A DNA stretch of 64,000 nucleotides from Nevskiales bacterium. Its GTDB lineage: Bacteria; Pseudomonadota; Gammaproteobacteria; Nevskiales; Nevskiaceae. Below are positions 1 to 9,129 of this stretch, one piece after another. Made by a program: the position numbers and the translations under genes. Numbering within the stretch: position 1 is the stretch's first letter; the number at the start of each line of letters is the position of its first letter. The stretch covers positions 1-64,000 of the forward strand of contig JAQVDP010000007.1 of the NCBI GenBank assembly GCA_028698335.1, written 5' to 3'. The notes under the pieces are model-generated. The model saw nothing but the letters and a program-made list of their open reading frames with translations, was not told the origin of the DNA and ran no database searches.

Positions 1-60
1 CGCCAGCAGGCTATCCAGCAACGCAGACGGCACAGCCGCATTCTTCTTCTTTACGGTCAT
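1..60 (-). CDS. IS256-family transposase, N-terminal fragment (runs off left edge)
   Basis: On the minus strand an ATG at 60-58 opens a frame reading MTVKKKNAAVPSALLDSLLA, which resembles the N-terminus of IS256/mutator-type transposases. A strong Shine-Dalgarno sequence (AAGGAG) lies just upstream. The gene continues beyond base 1, so the DDE catalytic core is not visible and intactness cannot be judged. It sits inside the end of the element described at 1-127, which interrupts an IS110-type transposase. The family call rests on about 20 residues plus the terminal repeat, so it is moderate. Confidence 0.6.
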   Translation of the reverse strand, partial: MTVKKKNAAVPSALLDSLLA

Positions 61-127
61 CGCTACTCCTTGGAGCGAGGCAGTCTCCTGCCTCATGACC
101 GTTTACACAAAATCTGGGACACGCCCC
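1..127 (-). mobile_element. End of an IS256-family insertion sequence inserted in an IS110 transposase gene
   Basis: The terminal inverted repeat is visible at about 99-127. On the minus strand it begins GGGGCGTGTCCCAGATTTTG, the style of repeat typical of IS256-like elements, and is followed within about 70 bases by the transposase ATG. At about 127-134 the sequence changes abruptly from IS110 transposase coding sequence to this repeat. The other end and the target duplication lie outside the window. Confidence 0.6.
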
Positions 128-133
128 AGCACC

Positions 134-829
134 CGCTTCAGCCGCGATCAGGCTCGCCGTCACCGGGCCGATCCCCGGAATCTCCAGCAGCCGCTGCGCG
201 GCCTCATCCTGCTTCAGACGATTCGATATCTCCCGGTCGAGGGCATCGATCTGATCCTGCAGATCCCGGTAGCGTTCTGACAGCCGGACCAGCAGGGCCT
301 TGAGCGTCTCCGGCAATTCGAGTTCCGGACGATCAATCAACTCCGGTAGTTTGAGCAGCAGAGCCTTCGAGGGCACCGCGCTCACGCCAAACTCCAGCAG
401 AAAGCCGTGGGCCTGATTCATCATCGCCGTGCGCTCCGACACCCAGCTCTCGCGCAGACGATGTAATACGGATAGACACTGCTGGTCGACCGACTTCGTC
501 GCCACATACCTCATCGCCGGACGACTGCTCGCCTCGCAAATGGCCTCGGCATCCGCGAAGTCGTGCTTATTGGTCTTCACGAACGGCCGAACATACTGCG
601 GCGCGATCAGCTTGGGTTCGTGCCCCATCGCCAACAGCTTGCGAGCAAACCAGTGTGCGCCCGCACAGGCCTCCATCACGACCCGACACGCCGGTAACCG
701 CACCAGATAGGTCAGTAGCTGCGATCGAGTGAACGCCTTGCGCATCACCATCCGGCCCACACGATCCTGTGCATGAACGTGATACGTCCGCTTGCCCAGA
801 TCAATCCCAATTAACGCAATCGCTTCCAT
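134..829 (-). pseudogene. IS110-family transposase, C-terminus cut off by IS256 insertion
   Basis: The frame starts at an ATG at 829 behind GGAG. It encodes the N-terminal DEDD (RuvC-like) domain of IS110 transposases: GIDLGKRTYHVH (first Asp), VMEACAGAHWFARKL (Glu) and TNKHDFADAEAICEA (Asp pair). It then enters the C-terminal transposase domain at LLEIPGIGPVTASLIAAEAG. Homology stops there, at about base 134. The remaining residues come from the inserted IS256 end, so about 230 residues of true transposase remain of a family length nearer 330-400, and the Ser-containing C-terminal half is missing. This copy is presumably inactive unless the rest lies beyond the left edge. The family assignment is firm. 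Confidence 0.85.
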
Positions 830-846
830 GAGTAGTCTCCAAAAGA

Positions 847-879
847 AAACCCCGACAGCTTATTCAGCTGTCGGGGTTT
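847..879 (-). terminator. Perfect 13-bp stem-loop followed by a T-rich run (minus strand)
   Basis: AACCCCGACAGCT and its exact complement AGCTGTCGGGGTT are separated by a short TATTC loop. Read on the minus strand the stem is followed by TTTTCTTTT, as in a rho-independent terminator. It lies between tRNA-Ser and the IS110 ATG, so it would stop read-through from the tRNA into the transposase. It could alternatively be part of the IS110 element's non-coding end. Confidence 0.6.
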
Positions 880-899
880 GTCGGCTGACCATCTCATTA

Positions 900-918
900 A
901 GGCCCCTTGCGGGGCCCT
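900..918 (-). terminator. Stem-loop downstream of tRNA-Ser
   Basis: GGGCCCC GCAA GGGGCC on the minus strand lies about 12 bases past the CCA end of the tRNA. The T-tract is weak (TTAATG), so it may act as a processing signal or weak terminator, with the stronger hairpin at 847-879 as backup. Confidence 0.5.
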
Positions 919-929
919 TCTGTTTGAAT

Positions 930-1022
930 TGGCGGAGAGGGTGGGATTCGAACCCACGTGCCGGAATTACCCGACCATCCGATTTCGAGTCGGCGCCGTT
1001 ATGACCACTTCGGTACCTCTCC
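930..1022 (-). tRNA. serX: tRNA-Ser(CGA)
   Basis: The acceptor stem GGAGAGG/CCTCTCC is complete, with discriminator G and an encoded CCA (930-932). The T-arm loop reads GGTTCGAATCC. The anticodon loop CTCGAAA gives anticodon CGA, which reads UCG. The long variable arm is characteristic of serine tRNAs. Total length is 93 nt including CCA. It is transcribed on the minus strand, away from mltF. The gene symbol is generic. Confidence 0.95.
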
Positions 1023-1043
1023 GTGAAACTCGTTGTGGCGCGA

Positions 1044-1072
1044 ATTGTAGGGGATACGCCGCCCCGCGAAAA
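1044..1072 (-). promoter_or_regulatory. Putative sigma-70 promoter of tRNA-Ser
   Basis: On the minus strand a -10 box TACAAT (1044-1049) is preceded by TTTTCG (1067-1072) with a 17-base spacer. The -10 lies about 20 bases before the mature tRNA 5' end, leaving a short leader. The -35 match is weak, so this is a candidate only. Confidence 0.4.
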
Positions 1073-1186
1073 CTCGGCCATCCGCGAAATCGATTCGTCC
1101 GGCCGTCGTCGACGCTGCTGGGCGATCCGTTGTGCTAGCTTCTCGACTTTGCATCCGAGTCGCCCCGAGCAGGGCGCGAATTCTAA

Positions 1187-2686
1187 ATGAACCGAAGCGC
1201 CACGCCTACCTCTGGTCGACGATCGGTCCGTTTCGCTCTGCGAATCGGCGCTTCGGGGCTATTTCTGGGCGCCATCGTGGTCCTGTCGACCTGCTCGCCC
1301 GAACAGTCCCTGCTCAAGCAGGTGCGGTCGATCGGCACCCTCCGCGTCGCCACGGTCAACAGCCCGACCGCGTACTACATCGCCCCCAGCGGCGAACCGG
1401 CGGGCTTCGAATACGATCTGGCCAAGGGCTTTGCAGACCGGCTCGGCGTCACGCTGGATCTGCTGGTCGCGGCGTCGCCGCCCGAGGCGATGCAGATGGC
1501 CCTCGAGGGCAGCGCCCATCTCGCCGCCGCCGGAATCGCGGTCAATCCCGCCCGCGAAGCGGATGTCCGCTTCAGCCGGCCGCTGCAGGTCGTCGTGCCC
1601 CAGCTGGTCTACCGTGGCGGACGCCGCAAGCCGAAATCGCTGGCGGATCTGGACGGCACCTTGCAGGTCGTCGCCGGCAGTGCCTACGAGCAGCGCCTGA
1701 TCGAGCTGCGTGACAGCGAGATCCCCGATCTGAAATGGGAAGCCTCCGGCGACGCGGAATACGAAGAACTGCTCTACCGGGTGTCCAGCGGCGAGATCGA
1801 CTACACCATCGCCAGCTCCGACCTGGTTTCGATCAACCGGCGGTACTACCCGAACCTGCGCGTCGCCTTCGCCCTCGCCGACTCGCAGGACCTGGCCTGG
1901 GCCTTCCGCTCGGGACAGGACACCAGCCTCTACGACGCCGCCGAACACTATTTCGAAGCCGTCGGCGACGATGAGCTGTCGCGCCTGCGGGATCGCTACT
2001 TCGGGCACATCGAGCAGGTCGGCAGCTACGGTGCACTGACGCTGGCCACCCACCTTGAAACCCGCCTGCCCAAATACCAGGCGGCATTCGAGAGTGCCGG
2101 CCAGGACGTCGGGCTCGACTGGCGCCTGCTGGCCGCGATCGGCTACCAGGAATCCCACTGGGATCCGCGCGCCACCAGTCCGACCGGCGTGCGCGGCATC
2201 ATGCAGCTGACCAACGCCACCGCAGCGCTGCTGAAGATCAAGAACCGGGAGGATCCGGAACAGAGCATCGCCGGTGGCGCCGCCTATTTCCGCATGCTGC
2301 TGGACAAGCTTCCGCCCGAGATCACCGAACCCGACCGCACCTGGCTGACACTGGCGGCATACAACATCGGTTACGGTCATCTGCTCGACGCCCGCGATCT
2401 GACCCGGGAGCAGGGCGCGGACCAGAACCGCTGGCTCGACGTTCGCGAACGCCTGCCCCTGCTGACGCAGCGCAAGTGGTACGCCAAGACCCGCTACGGC
2501 TACGCCCGGGGCCACGAGGCGGTGACCTACGTAGGCAACGTGCGGACCTACTACGACATGCTGGTCTGGATGACCGGCGTCCCGGCCGCGGCACCGGAGC
2601 CGGCAGCGCCGGCGGAAACACCGCCGCCGGCCACCTTACAGCCTCGCGAAAAGGACCCGCTGGACATCGATTCGCCGATCCTGTGA
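1187..2686 (+). CDS. mltF: Membrane-bound lytic murein transglycosylase F
   Basis: This 499-residue protein has the two-domain MltF architecture. An N-terminal hydrophobic segment (about 22-36, ending STC) is followed by a periplasmic solute-binding domain (from RSIGTLRVATVNSPTAYY, about 45-270) and a C-terminal SLT lysozyme-like domain. The catalytic glutamate is E322 in AIGYQESHWDP, followed by the GVRGIMQLTNAT motif. It cleaves the MurNAc-GlcNAc bond of peptidoglycan, leaving 1,6-anhydro ends, at the inner face of the outer membrane. The sequence before the cysteine (LST-C) is a poor lipobox, so lipidation is doubtful. The C-terminal tail is Pro/Ala-rich and probably disordered. It stands alone, convergent with the ferredoxin gene at 2712. 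Confidence 0.95.
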   Translation: MNRSATPTSGRRSVRFALRIGASGLFLGAIVVLSTCSPEQSLLKQVRSIGTLRVATVNSPTAYYIAPSGEPAGFEYDLAKGFADRLGVTLDLLVAASPPEAMQMALEGSAHLAAAGIAVNPAREADVRFSRPLQVVVPQLVYRGGRRKPKSLADLDGTLQVVAGSAYEQRLIELRDSEIPDLKWEASGDAEYEELLYRVSSGEIDYTIASSDLVSINRRYYPNLRVAFALADSQDLAWAFRSGQDTSLYDAAEHYFEAVGDDELSRLRDRYFGHIEQVGSYGALTLATHLETRLPKYQAAFESAGQDVGLDWRLLAAIGYQESHWDPRATSPTGVRGIMQLTNATAALLKIKNREDPEQSIAGGAAYFRMLLDKLPPEITEPDRTWLTLAAYNIGYGHLLDARDLTREQGADQNRWLDVRERLPLLTQRKWYAKTRYGYARGHEAVTYVGNVRTYYDMLVWMTGVPAAAPEPAAPAETPPPATLQPREKDPLDIDSPIL

Positions 2687-2711
2687 TCGCACCTCGCCGG
2701 AGCCCCTTTTT

Positions 2712-3026
2712 TCAGCGGATGCGCAGGCGCTCGACGACCCCTCCGTCCTGCAGGTGGGTCTCGACGATCTCGTCGATGTCCTCTTCGTCCACGTAGGTGT
2801 ACCAGACCGCCTCGGGGTAGACGACCAGGCACGGCCCCTGCTCGCAGCGATCCAGGCATCCGGCCTGATTGACGCGGACCTTTCCGGGACCGTTGAGCCC
2901 GAGCGCCTTGACCCGCTTTTTCGCGTAGTCACGCATCTCGGCCGCACCCTTGTCGGCACAACAGGTGCGTTCGCCCGGGGCACGCTGGTTGCCGCAGAAG
3001 AAGACGTGGTGCCGGTAGTAGCTCAT
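2712..3026 (-). CDS. Thioredoxin-fold (2Fe-2S) ferredoxin
   Basis: This 104-residue protein resembles small Shethna-type or NuoE-like ferredoxins. Candidate cluster ligands are C11, C22/C23, C57 (QAGCLDRC), C61 and C66 (EQGPC). The motif VNQAGCLDRCEQGPCLVVYP is typical of stand-alone (2Fe-2S) ferredoxins of the thioredoxin fold. The electron donor and acceptor cannot be inferred. It lies 10 bases downstream of the DUF481 gene on the same strand and may be co-transcribed with it. Family is confident, partner unknown. Confidence 0.88.
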   Translation of the reverse strand: MSYYRHHVFFCGNQRAPGERTCCADKGAAEMRDYAKKRVKALGLNGPGKVRVNQAGCLDRCEQGPCLVVYPEAVWYTYVDEEDIDEIVETHLQDGGVVERLRIR

Positions 3027-3036
3027 GCCGCGGGTC

Positions 3037-3735
3037 CTATTGGCCGAACGCGTACGAAACGTTGACGGCAGTCGAGGTATCGGTGCGCTCGGTGCCCACC
3101 GGCACCTCGGTGTTGTGACGGACGGTGTACGACAGCGACGCGAACAGATTGCCGATGATCGACAGCTTCAGCTCGCTCACCGACTCGGCATAGGTGTTCG
3201 CATCACCGGACTCGACCTTGACCGCCTGGGTGAACTTGCTGGTCTCGGAAATGAGGCACTGATATTTGCCGGAGAAACGGCCGATCGCCTCGTTGCTGCG
3301 CTCCCGGCTCTGGTCCTGAAGCTGACGCGCACCGGCGCCCAGTTCCAGATCCAGAAGATGCTTCGGCCCTGTCAGCACGTGGCGGCCGTAACCGACCGAT
3401 TCCGAGGTGCGCTCGCGGATGCCGCCGAACAGATCCTTTTCCCAGTCCACGACCGCGAAGATGTAGTCGCGGTCCGTGACCCGCCAGTCGACCTTGTCGG
3501 ATGCCGCATACCGCTCCGCCGTGGTATCGCCCTCGTCGGTGGTATAGACGCCGAGCGCCTGCAGCTCGTTCTTCCAGCTGCTCGCCGTATAGGCCAGCGC
3601 AAACTTGCCGTTGAGCGACTGGGTGCTGGTGTTTCCGGAGGTCGACAGATATCCCAGAGCGGCCTCACCCGACCAGGATGCGTAGCCCGGAACTGAGCAG
3701 ACCAACAGGCAAAGCGCGGCGCAGCGGTGGATCAC
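3037..3735 (-). CDS. DUF481 / YdiY-like outer-membrane protein
   Basis: A GTG start at 3735 is chosen because AGGAGG lies six bases upstream and the product then begins with a clear signal peptide (MIHRCAALCLLVCSVPGYA). An in-frame extension upstream (to 3855) has no signal peptide. The mature part carries the DUF481 pattern: SWSGEAALGYLSTSGNTSTQ, then alternating beta strands, ending in an aromatic-rich SYAFGQ. That is consistent with a small outer-membrane beta-barrel. Members are often called salt-induced outer-membrane proteins, but their function is unproven. Length is 232 residues. Its probable promoter (-10 TATAAT on the minus strand at 3782-3787) lies just upstream of the divergent glcF-like start. 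Confidence 0.8.
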   Translation of the reverse strand: MIHRCAALCLLVCSVPGYASWSGEAALGYLSTSGNTSTQSLNGKFALAYTASSWKNELQALGVYTTDEGDTTAERYAASDKVDWRVTDRDYIFAVVDWEKDLFGGIRERTSESVGYGRHVLTGPKHLLDLELGAGARQLQDQSRERSNEAIGRFSGKYQCLISETSKFTQAVKVESGDANTYAESVSELKLSIIGNLFASLSYTVRHNTEVPVGTERTDTSTAVNVSYAFGQ

Positions 3736-3781
3736 GAAATCCTCCTCATGGAGTCGGCGTTGAAAACGGAATGGGACGGCT

Positions 3782-3787
3782 ATTATA
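3782..3787 (-). promoter_or_regulatory. -10 element TATAAT upstream of the DUF481 gene
   Basis: A consensus TATAAT on the minus strand lies 47 bases upstream of the GTG start, in the short divergent gap with the glcF-like gene. No good -35 box is visible. Confidence 0.35.
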
Positions 3788-3793
3788 GGCGCC

Positions 3794-5119
3794 ATGACCG
3801 CACCGACTGCCGCCGACGGCAGCTTTCCACTCGACCAGGCCGACCTCTGCGTCAAGTGCGGGCTGTGTCTTCCGCACTGCCCGACCTACGGCCAGACCCG
3901 GCACGAGGGCGATTCGCCGCGCGGCCGCATCAGCCTGATGCAGGGCGTCGCCATGGGCGCCCTGGCCGCGACGCCAAATCTGGAAGCCCATCTCGATGGC
4001 TGCCTGGGTTGCCGCGCCTGCGAACGGGTCTGCCCGGCCAAGGTTCCCTACGGCCAGCTGCTCGACGAAGGCCGCGCGATGCTGGCGCGCCGGCACCCGG
4101 CGCGCACACGCACCACCCGCGTGATCGGCGGCCTGCTGTCTTCACCGCTGTGGCGCGGCATGCTCCGGTTCGGGCTCGGGCTCTATCGCGGACTTGGCCT
4201 GCAGCGCCTGTTGCGGCGCCGGGGCTGGCTCGGAACCGGCGCCCTGGGCCGCCTCGAATCGCTGCTGCCCACTCCGGCGCCGCGCCACGCCCCGCCGATC
4301 GAATGCCCGCCAACGCCGGCGAGCGAACTACAGCTGTTCACCGGATGCCTGGGCTCGGCGCTGGAGCCGGAGACGCTGGACGCGATCGAGCGCGTGTTCG
4401 CCGCCCTGGGCCACCGGATCGTGATCCCGCCCGGGCAGACCTGCTGCGGCGCCATCCATCAGCACGGCGGACTTCCGGACCACGCGCGCCGCAACGCGGA
4501 ACGCAACCTCACGGCGTTCGCCACCGGCGCCCCGATCGTCTACGCGGCCAGCGGCTGCGGCGCGACCCTGCTCGACTATGCCCGGCTCGTCCCTGACGAT
4601 GCCCGCGCAACCACGTTCGTCAACCGCCTGGCAGACCCCTGCGCCGCCGCACTCGAACGCTGGGACGAGAGCCTGTCGCCGACCCCGCTGCCGGCCCGCG
4701 TTGCCGTGCATCTGCCCTGCACGCAGCGCAATGTGATCGGAGGCGACGATAGGATCCTGCAGCTCCTGGCAAAGATTCCGCAGATCGAACTGTTCGCGCT
4801 GGACCCGGAGCAACGCTGTTGCGGCGCGGCCGGTACGCACTTCGTCACGCATCCCGGAATGGCGGACCGCCTGCTGGAACCGAAACTGGCGTCAGCCGAA
4901 TCGCTGCAGGCCGACTACATCGTCAGCACCAACATCGGTTGCAGCCTGCACCTGGCGGGCGGCCTGCGCCGCCGCGACGGCCTTACCGCGCCGGAGGTGC
5001 TGCACCCGCTGGCACTGCTGGCACGACAGCTGCCGGCGGCTTCTGCCCGACCGGAGAGACACCGGCCAGCTGCGTCTCCAGGCGCAGCATCATCAACTCC
5101 GCCATTTCGGTCTGAATGA
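3794..5119 (+). CDS. glcF: GlcF-like iron-sulfur oxidoreductase subunit
   Basis: This 441-residue protein has two N-terminal 4Fe-4S motifs (CVKCGLCLPHCP at 19-30 and CLGCRACERVCP near 70-81). Two CCG domains follow, shown by GQTCCGAIHQHGG and QRCCGAAGTH. This is the architecture of the glycolate oxidase iron-sulfur subunit and related lactate or glycerol-3-phosphate oxidase subunits. GlcF normally works with flavoproteins GlcD and GlcE, which are not here, so the substrate is uncertain. The last roughly 28 residues (after LLARQLP) are low-complexity and are encoded antisense to the 3' end of lptE, with a 137-base overlap. That suggests loss of the original stop codon. Confidence 0.82.
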   Translation: MTAPTAADGSFPLDQADLCVKCGLCLPHCPTYGQTRHEGDSPRGRISLMQGVAMGALAATPNLEAHLDGCLGCRACERVCPAKVPYGQLLDEGRAMLARRHPARTRTTRVIGGLLSSPLWRGMLRFGLGLYRGLGLQRLLRRRGWLGTGALGRLESLLPTPAPRHAPPIECPPTPASELQLFTGCLGSALEPETLDAIERVFAALGHRIVIPPGQTCCGAIHQHGGLPDHARRNAERNLTAFATGAPIVYAASGCGATLLDYARLVPDDARATTFVNRLADPCAAALERWDESLSPTPLPARVAVHLPCTQRNVIGGDDRILQLLAKIPQIELFALDPEQRCCGAAGTHFVTHPGMADRLLEPKLASAESLQADYIVSTNIGCSLHLAGGLRRRDGLTAPEVLHPLALLARQLPAASARPERHRPAASPGAASSTPPFRSE

Positions 5120-5555
5120 ACTCGCGCAAACGCGCCTCCTCGGCCTCCTTCGCCAGCACCTGCTCGGGCTGGAAGCTGTAGTCGCGCGTCACCCGCAGGC
5201 GGTCCGGGCCGGCCAGCATCTCCACGCCGGAGAACACCTCGTACTGGACGCTGGTGACCAGCCGGTATTCGAGCGCCTTGCCGTCGATGCCGATCGACAG
5301 CACCTGCCGCGATTCGGTCAGATCCCGGAAGCGGATCACCGTGGTGTCCGCGTCGATGCCGCTGCGCACGGTCGCGCCGCGACGCTGCAGAATCGCGCGC
5401 AGCGATTTCTCCAGCGGTGGCTGCGACACGCGATACGGCGCGATCACCTCGATATAGACGTCCTGCAGCGCCGGGGGCAGCGGCCGGCTGCCGGCCAGGC
5501 GGAACCCGCAACCGGCCAGTGGCAGCAGCAACAGCAGCGCGAGCCAGTTCCGCAT
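4983..5555 (-). CDS. lptE: LPS-assembly lipoprotein LptE
   Basis: The start at 5555 gives a classical lipoprotein signal (MRNWLALLLLLPLAGC, lipid-modified C16). The next residues GFRLAGSRPLPPALQ match the LptE (RlpB) beginning GF.L. The 190-residue length fits the family. LptE plugs the LptD beta-barrel and helps insert LPS into the outer leaflet. The start codon overlaps the stop of a relic of a leuS 3' end (TGATG), the ancestral leuS-lptE arrangement. The C-terminus is Pro/Ala-rich and overlaps the glcF-like 3' end on the other strand. Confidence 0.9.
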   Translation of the reverse strand: MRNWLALLLLLPLAGCGFRLAGSRPLPPALQDVYIEVIAPYRVSQPPLEKSLRAILQRRGATVRSGIDADTTVIRFRDLTESRQVLSIGIDGKALEYRLVTSVQYEVFSGVEMLAGPDRLRVTRDYSFQPEQVLAKEAEEARLREFIQTEMAELMMLRLETQLAGVSPVGQKPPAAVVPAVPAGAAPPAR

Positions 5556-5584
5556 CAGACGACGAAGTTGACGAGCTTGCCGGG
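5555..5584 (-). pseudogene. Relic of a second leuS 3' end, abutting lptE
   Basis: On the minus strand this segment encodes PGKLVNFVV followed by TGA, the same nine residues that end the functional leuS at 5742-5713. The two copies lie 158 bases apart. All five coding differences are at third codon positions and synonymous, so both were once under selection as LeuS C-termini. The segment lies in a 21-codon open frame from an ATG at 5620, whose stop overlaps the lptE ATG (TGATG). Confidence 0.75.
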
Positions 5585-5590
5585 GTGAGC

Positions 5591-5626
5591 CGGAAAAAGA
5601 ATGAATGCCTTGAAGGGCATTCGTTC
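5591..5626 (-). terminator. Rho-independent terminator between leuS and lptE
   Basis: On the minus strand GAACGAATGCC, loop CTTCAA and GGCATTCATTC form an 11-bp stem with one G-T pair, followed directly by TTTTTCC. It would terminate leuS transcription and separate it from lptE. It lies within the roughly 130-base spacer between the two copies of the leuS end. Confidence 0.6.
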
Positions 5627-5712
5627 CCAGCGAACTGGCGGACACGCGATCCGCCCCGGGTTCCGGGCTCGCCCTATTCCACTGCACCAAGCTTGCATAA
5701 AAAATCCGGCCT

Positions 5713-8355
<2,643 letters not shown>

Positions 8356-8438
8356 TTAGCAGCCGCAACCCACCAGCTCCCGCAGCTGTCACATCCGGGG
8401 AAGGGGCCCGTTCGGGCACAGGAAGCCCCGGCCCGGAC

Positions 8439-8485
8439 TGACAAAATTTGTCACTATCAGCCCCACTCGGGTCAGTCATTGTCAC
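8439..8485 (+). promoter_or_regulatory. Candidate PilR activator sites upstream of pilA
   Basis: TGACAAA-A-TTTGTCA (8439-8453) is a perfect 7-bp inverted repeat, and another TTGTCAC follows at 8479-8485. They lie 65-110 bases upstream of the sigma-54 -24 box, the usual place for an NtrC-family activator. Known PilR sites at pilA promoters contain TGTC cores, so PilR binding is a reasonable inference. Confidence 0.5.
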
Positions 8486-8549
8486 CTTGATCAAAGTTAT
8501 CCACAGAACAACCCATTGGTTTCCCTACGTTTCGTTGGGGCTGCTCAGT

Positions 8550-8565
8550 TGGCACACGACCTGCT
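8550..8565 (+). promoter_or_regulatory. Sigma-54 (RpoN) promoter of pilA
   Basis: TGGCACACGACCTGCT matches the -24/-12 consensus TGGCAC-N5-TTGC at all but one position, with GG and GC in correct register. Transcription would start near 8577, giving a leader of about 54 bases before the pilA ATG. RpoN/PilR control of pilA is established in Pseudomonas. Confidence 0.82.
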
Positions 8566-8630
8566 GTAGGAAAAAGCGCACACGGAATATACCGGGCGCT
8601 TTTCACCAACCGCATTCTGGAGACTTCACC

Positions 8631-9056
8631 ATGAACAAGCAGCAAGGCTTCACGCTGATCGAACTGATGATCGTCGTCGCGATCATCGGCATCCTCGCCG
8701 CCATCGCCCTACCGGCGTATCAGGATTACACCGTACGCGCCCGTGTTACCGAAGGTCTGAACTTGGCATCAGCCGTCAAGACTGCGGTCTCCGAGTCAGC
8801 CGCTTCCGGTGTCGCCCTCACCGACATGGATGCACTGACCGACGTCGGAGCCAGCTTCGACGCAACCGACATCGTCGACACAATGACGCTTACCGACGGA
8901 GTAATCACCATTGGTTTCGTTGACGCACAGGTCGGTGGATCAAACCTGTCCATCACCATGACACCGCAAATCGAGTCTAATGGGACGATTACTTGGACCT
9001 GTGCGGCAAATGCCGCTGCTAATAACAAGTATGTCCCTGCGAACTGCCGCGTCTAA
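8631..9056 (+). CDS. pilA: Type IV major pilin
   Basis: This 141-residue prepilin has leader MNKQQG followed by [20 protein letters not shown], the canonical PilD cleavage site (G6/F7), with Glu at mature position 5 and the N-terminal alpha1 helix. Cleavage and N-methylation would be done by PilD, encoded at 15599. The C-terminal Cys pair ([18 protein letters not shown]) forms the disulfide-bounded D-region. It is short, Thr/Asp-rich and has no C-terminal Ser, unlike pilins modified by TfpO. The start is fixed by the leader. It is transcribed from the sigma-54 promoter and followed by its own terminator. Confidence 0.96.
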   Translation: MNKQQGFTLIELMIVVAIIGILAAIALPAYQDYTVRARVTEGLNLASAVKTAVSESAASGVALTDMDALTDVGASFDATDIVDTMTLTDGVITIGFVDAQVGGSNLSITMTPQIESNGTITWTCAANAAANNKYVPANCRV

Positions 9057-9086
9057 TATTCGGCACGTTTCATAGGGTTCTAAATG

Positions 9087-9113
9087 CGCCGCCTTCTGGC
9101 GGCGTCCTTTTTT
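9087..9113 (+). terminator. Rho-independent terminator of pilA
   Basis: CGCCGCC TTCT GGCGGCG is a perfect 7-bp stem followed by TCC and a run of six T. It lies 30 bases after the pilA stop and just before the next gene, so pilA can be made in large excess over the enzymes downstream. Confidence 0.88.
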
Positions 9114-9129
9114 GGGCGCTCAAAATTCC

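Noticed and set aside
1259-2515. A 418-codon frame opposite mltF
   Set aside because: Antisense shadow; the plus strand encodes complete MltF domains.
3736-3855. Longer N-terminus of the DUF481 protein
   Set aside because: It lacks a signal peptide and covers the divergent promoter. GTG 3735 has a strong AGGAGG and gives a proper signal sequence.
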